NCBI RefSeq assembly: GCF_008831285.2
Contig: NC_045150.1
Span: 14,429,868 to 14,493,867, forward strand
Direction: 5' to 3'
Length of the DNA: 64,000 nt
DNA from: Nymphaea colorata
Taxonomy: Eukaryota > Streptophyta > Magnoliopsida > Nymphaeales > Nymphaeaceae
The notes beneath the pieces are model-generated. The model was not told the origin of the DNA and did no database searches. It saw only the letters and a program-made list of their open reading frames with translations. A program made the position numbers and the translations under genes. Below are positions 59,614-64,000 of the stretch, one piece after another. Position 1 is the first letter of the stretch. Every line of letters starts with the position of its first letter.

Positions 59614-61639
59614 TATAAATACAAGGAGTTTTTCTTTGTAGATCTACTATTAATAGTTGCCATAGCCACCTTCCTCTCCTCCTTCATGATCCTCCTATAA
59701 CTTCTCCCAGTTGCACTATCAAACTTTCCTACCAACAACTTCACTAACACTGTCAATGTTAACCAAAACTCCAGGATTCTCGATAGACCTCATTCACCCA
59801 GAATTGCCTCTCTCTCATCTCTATGATCCTTCATCCACTCCAGTTCGACGCACTGAGCAGGGCAGCTCTATGCTTCAAGTTGTGCTCCCGATTGGCTTCA
59901 GGTTATGCCAACACCAACAACACGACCATCCACGTGTATTCTCATGAAGCCTGACCAGATGAACTAATTCTAGTGCCTAACCACTAAAATCTGGAAATAT
60001 CTGGCAAATTCCATATTTCAAGGAAAAGCCCCGGTAACTTAGAAGTTTAGAACTAAAGCCCATTGATCCTAGAAACGTTCGTCTGGGTTATCACGGCGGA
60101 ACTCGATCCATGAAAAGAAAGAAAGAAATGCAAACTTGTGTCATAAAAAGTTTAGAAACGAGTTGATCTGGCAACTCTATACTGTGAATAGTAACAAAAA
60201 TTGATTGAAACTTGTGTCCAGCTATCTAAGGGTCCTTTGAAGATTCAATTGCTACGATTATTCTCTTTGTTTTCATGTCTAATTGAGTTCAGGAGGACTA
60301 TCTGGTTAACTTGTTAAATGTGTTGGGGTCTGCTAAACAGGTGAAACTGCCGACACGCGTTCACATCCTCTAATCAAACGTGGTTGAAATGTTTTGGAAA
60401 ACTTCCACCTGTATGACAAGACAAAAATTTTAGGAAAGAAAGTTGGCCGTATGTCCAACTATTTCTTCTCAAATCCCACCATACAACCTATATACTTAAA
60501 TCTATGAGAGAATAGGCTGGTAGGCAGTTGTTTCGACTTATCGAAGCAGCACCTTCATGTGCTATAAAAAGAAGACATTGACACATCTATATATAGAGAG
60601 TTTCTCATGCAGATTTACATTAGTACATCAATAGAAGTCCAATCTTACAGGGTCATCATCGATACTGGCAGCAACATCAAATGGACATTGTGTGTTCTTT
60701 ACTACAACTTTACCTACCAAATGAAGTCAACATTAAAGCCACTTCAGTCTTCCACATACCATAACCTGAGATGCACCACTAGCTTCTGGTCCGCTTGTGA
60801 CGACAACTAACTTCGTAGCGTCAAGTCCTCATATGGTGATGGATCTGTTGTATAAGGGTCCCTTACTCTCGAAAGATTTTGGTTTGAGATTGGCACTGAT
60901 GGCACCATCAAGCTTCCGACAATCGCCTTTGGTTGCGTTCATAAAGAAAATAGTGTTGATTTCGAAAATCTTGTGCATCCTAGTCTTGTTGGCCTCAGGC
61001 CAGGATCTCTTTCACTTGTTAGTCACAACGGCTTCTTTATTAACCATAAATTTGCTTACAGTTTTCCTCTCTATAGCAAGAAAAATAATGTCATTGAGTA
61101 GATCAAATTCTGTGAGGAGGTAGAGTTCTTCGGAACCCAAGAGGTTCAACAGGTGCCAATGGAAGCAAATGCAGCTCAAGGCACTTTCCATACACTCACA
61201 CTAGATTACATAAATGTGGGGACCAACAGACTCAACATATAGTTTGGAGGTGCACAGACGGCAACATGGTTAGGATATGCTGGATCAATCATGATAGACT
61301 CGGGTACCATGCTGACTATCTTGCCAAAGATGTGTATGATCAAGTGGCAAAGGCAGTGTTAATGTCACAAACCATAAACACTTCTATCATCCTAACCAAG
61401 ATTATTTGTGTTATAATGTAGAGAATAATGGTGATCCATATAAAGGATTGCTGGAGATGACATTTCATTCGACCAACGCAGACTTGAAGCTGCCACCTTC
61501 AAATATCTTTTGGATGTATAGAAGTACGACAGCCAGCTTAGCCTTTTTCAGGAATGTTTTCCAGCAGAACATGCAGGTGAAATATGATTTGGGGAAGGGG
61601 CTGCTTTCTTTTGCACCAATTGAATGTACTCAGGGCTAA
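59614..61639 (+). pseudogene. nepenthesin/CDR1-type aspartic protease pseudogene C
   Basis: Same family and layout as copy B. TATA-like tataaata at 59614 precedes ATAGCCACC at 59662, so the start codon is ATA. The signal-peptide frame (ATFLSSFMILL) hits a TAA at 59698. Propeptide text GFSIDLIHPELPLSHLYDP (about 59773-59829) lies in another frame. About 660 bases separate this from the body; about 240 of them (60050-60290) are absent in copy B. The body reads VIIDTGSNIKWTLC, so the first catalytic motif DTGS is intact here (Asp codon 60661-60663). In-frame stops follow at 60808, 60853, 61099 and 61240, and the second motif IMIDSGTMLT is still in that frame (Asp codon 61297-61299). A one-base loss near 61355 shifts frame; the tail NMQVKYDLGKGLLSFAPIEC ends at TAA 61637-61639. 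Confidence 0.9.
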
Positions 61640-64000
61640 ATGTATACATATCAATATATATATATTTATATATTTTTTTTTTTGTGATGATCTACGTGGT
61701 TGTCTGTACTAGACTATAATTGGCAGCATGACGCTGCTTATGTTTTATGTCCTGATTGTCATGTGGTTGATGGTGTTATTTTTTCATGTTGAATAAATAT
61801 ATGTATCTTGTTTTAAAGATGTTTTCCCCTCCGTTTAAGTTTAAATCTTAACTTAGATATGTCTGCGCGAGTATGAACATTAACTGTGGCTTTAACTCGA
61901 CAGTCACTAATACTGGCAATTCTGTCGCTTATAAGTAATCGCGACGGTCAAAACTCCACCAACACAAGTCGCGTTGCCCAAATGATTACCGATGAAAATG
62001 GCCATCGTGTCTTAGTTGTATATGTTGCGACACTAGTCGCTTTAAGTTAGCATAACGGCCATGGAATGTGCCTACACCTTATTGTAACTTTGACCATGGA
62101 ATTTTCGGTCCTATGACACAATGTGTTCTGTGACGGTTATATAAGTCGGTTAACTTCACAATGTCTTTTAACTTTGAACTAACAATGCTAACCCTCCATC
62201 AACAGTGATGGTTGTTGTAGCTTGCACAGTGTACTGGCTAGCGACATATTTTTGAGTCCCTTGCACATGTTTGGAATGGATTTAGTACACAGCGACATAT
62301 TCTTGAGTTCCTGACACATGTTTTGGAACAGATTTTGGGATCACTGAAGAATATTAAACGAGTGCATGTGTAGCTAAAATTCGAACATATAGTACCTGCT
62401 CAGCATTTAATTCATTAGAAGATTAATTTTTTTTGTTAATTGAAATGCAGTTATGTTTCTTGAATAAAAAAGCAGAATATTATTCTTAACAAGTTCCACC
62501 TAAGAGAATTTAAAAGTCTCACCGCAGGTTATACAAAAGACTTTACCTCCAGAAAGTTGTAAGCTTCAATAGTCTTCTTATATGTACTATTTTTCATAAG
62601 CTCAAACAATGAGATCAGGTTACTCCGAGAAGAGTAGCATAACTGGTCGAGTTAAGAGTTTGGTGAGAGTCAGGCAGTCAGTTCCAATACCATGAGCATT
62701 ATTCTCATGAACCATAAAGGTTGGCAGGAGCTACTCCTAAACTGAAGGGAGTGACCGTAAATTCACCTGGTTTTGATGTTTCTCTAGACCCTAGGGTAAA
62801 GGGGACGAGTATGCCCCTCCTGCATGCAGGCGGCAGGTTCACTCCCGCTCACCCATAACAAAGAAGGGTTTTCTCCACAAGCAAGAGGTCCACTAAAATG
62901 TCATGCATTTGAGAACAGTGTTTATAAAAGTTGGCCTGAATTAATTTAAGTCAATTTGAATTGTTTGGCAAACCTGTTTTATTCAGTGGCTGTTGCCCCG
63001 TGTTGTTATATAACTATCTTTAAATACATTCAAGATTTTTCTTTTCTATTTTTCACTTGTTTTTTTAAAAATAGTATACTGATTTAGCTTACCGACAGCC
63101 TGCATGTTGTTTCGCTTTGGGTTTGGTTCTGATTCCGATTGTTATAAACATTTATTAGAAACGAATGGTCTATAGAATGGATTCAGTTTCACTATTACCC
63201 AAATAAATATATATTGTTGAAGGTTCCGCACTGCATTCAATCATCAAGCAAGTAATATACTTAATTTGCTATTTATTTTAAATGTGCATTTGCCAGTGTG
63301 AATTCAAATTTTATTTTAAAATTTTATACGAACCCTATTTTGATTGTCAGGACCATGAAATGCATGGAAGTACAAAAAATTGAGAATGGGGCTAGAGCCT
63401 TTGGTGGAGTCATCCGTGGGCTGGTGTAGGCAGTTGCCCAAATGGTCCTATCAAATTTCTTTATTTTCATTTTTATGTAAGCTTTCAACTACTTGCTTCT
63501 TTATATGCACCAGTGACCCTATAGGTATGAGATTCTTTAAATTAGTGCCCCTAAGTCCAACATTCCTAACTCTAGCTACTGACCGTGGTTGGAGGTGGAA
63601 CTAGATAGATGATAAAATAATGAAGTTTCTGACAATTGATTGTACTAAGTTTTTTCTTAATCATGTAATAAATATGTTACCAATTGGCAGCTTCCCATTG
63701 ACCATCAGTGTCAAAAACTCAAGCAGCATCGATTGAATAAGTGAACAAGCGACATCCCATGACAATGCTGGTGGCTAAAGTTCAGTTTCTCCTCCTCCTC
63801 CACCCTTCCCTCCTCATTCTTCTTGACTTTTATTTGAATCCCTTGAATATTCAGGAATGACCCGGCCAATCCAGTTTTTAGTCAACCTGATCGGATCATA
63901 TGAAAATCCCATCAAAGGATCTGTAATGGCCCACCAAGCAGGAAAGTTTCCATGATCTTTGAGAAAATTGATTTCTCACTACATGGATAAGCTCGGCCTA
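61640..64000. repeat. F1 flank, copy C
   Basis: From 61712 it matches 1-2288 base for base apart from scattered differences (for example tggcagcatgacgctgc here against tggcagcagctgc at position 11), and copy B from 15317 less closely. A short TA-rich insert (61645-61685) follows the protease stop and is absent in B. A polyadenylation-like aataaa lies near 61793. The window ends inside this repeat. Confidence 0.9.
62240..62336. repeat. 51-bp minisatellite, 2 copies (copy C)
   Basis: Units start at 62240 and 62291, as in copy A. Confidence 0.8.

Overview
This window looks like repeat-rich, non-coding-dominated DNA from a flowering plant. It is AT-rich, holds many (TA)n, (CT)n and (CA)n microsatellites, plant-type Ty3/gypsy and Ty1/copia retrotransposon remnants, a plant L1-type LINE, hAT-like MITEs, and a decayed family of nepenthesin/CDR1-type aspartic proteases. 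I see no intact protein-coding gene, no tRNA or rRNA gene, no CRISPR and nothing prokaryotic. The species cannot be fixed from the sequence alone.

The main organising principle is layered segmental duplication. One large unit (called F1 here) consists of: leader DNA, a LINE remnant, an aspartic protease pseudogene, then several kb of downstream flank. It appears as copy A (1-8442; protease lies left of the window), copy B (about 8600-20480; protease at 13496-15281) and copy C (about 44130-64000; protease at 59614-61639), plus a partial copy at 35930-39460. The window's first 2.29 kb is nearly the same as its last 2.29 kb, so A and C are closer to each other than to B. A second patchwork family (F2) recurs at about 21.2-22.8, 29.4-30.3, 37.1-37.3 and 41.8-44.0 kb. 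A third, differently flanked protease pseudogene, the best preserved, is at 24174-25503.

Layout: 1-3170 F1 flank A; 3174-6550 internally deleted Ty3/gypsy element; 6570-8442 more F1 flank; 8443-8542 assembly gap of N; 8543-13200 F1 leader B with a LINE ORF1 remnant; 13496-15281 protease pseudogene B; 15282-20480 F1 flank B; 20480-24120 F2-type DNA and a MITE; 24122-25503 protease pseudogene; 25504-31180 mostly unassignable DNA with possible gene fragments, an F2 copy and an LTR scrap; 31187-34700 two copia remnants in opposite orientation; 34700-35930 nothing recognisable; 35930-39460 partial F1 copy; 39460-41800 mostly unassignable with a hAT-type MITE; 41820-44000 F2 copy; 44130-47027 F1 leader C; 47028-58674 a head-to-tail triplication of a 3.9-kb block (F1 leader plus antisense LINE); 58675-59260 LINE ORF1; 59614-61639 protease pseudogene C; 61712-64000 F1 flank C.

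Nothing here forms a working pathway. The interest is evolutionary: a protease family copied as part of large blocks and then disabled by different lesions in each copy, including changes at the first catalytic motif in two of three copies, with recent local triplication of LINE-bearing DNA next to one copy. All alignments were made by eye, so boundaries are approximate and no percentage identities are given.
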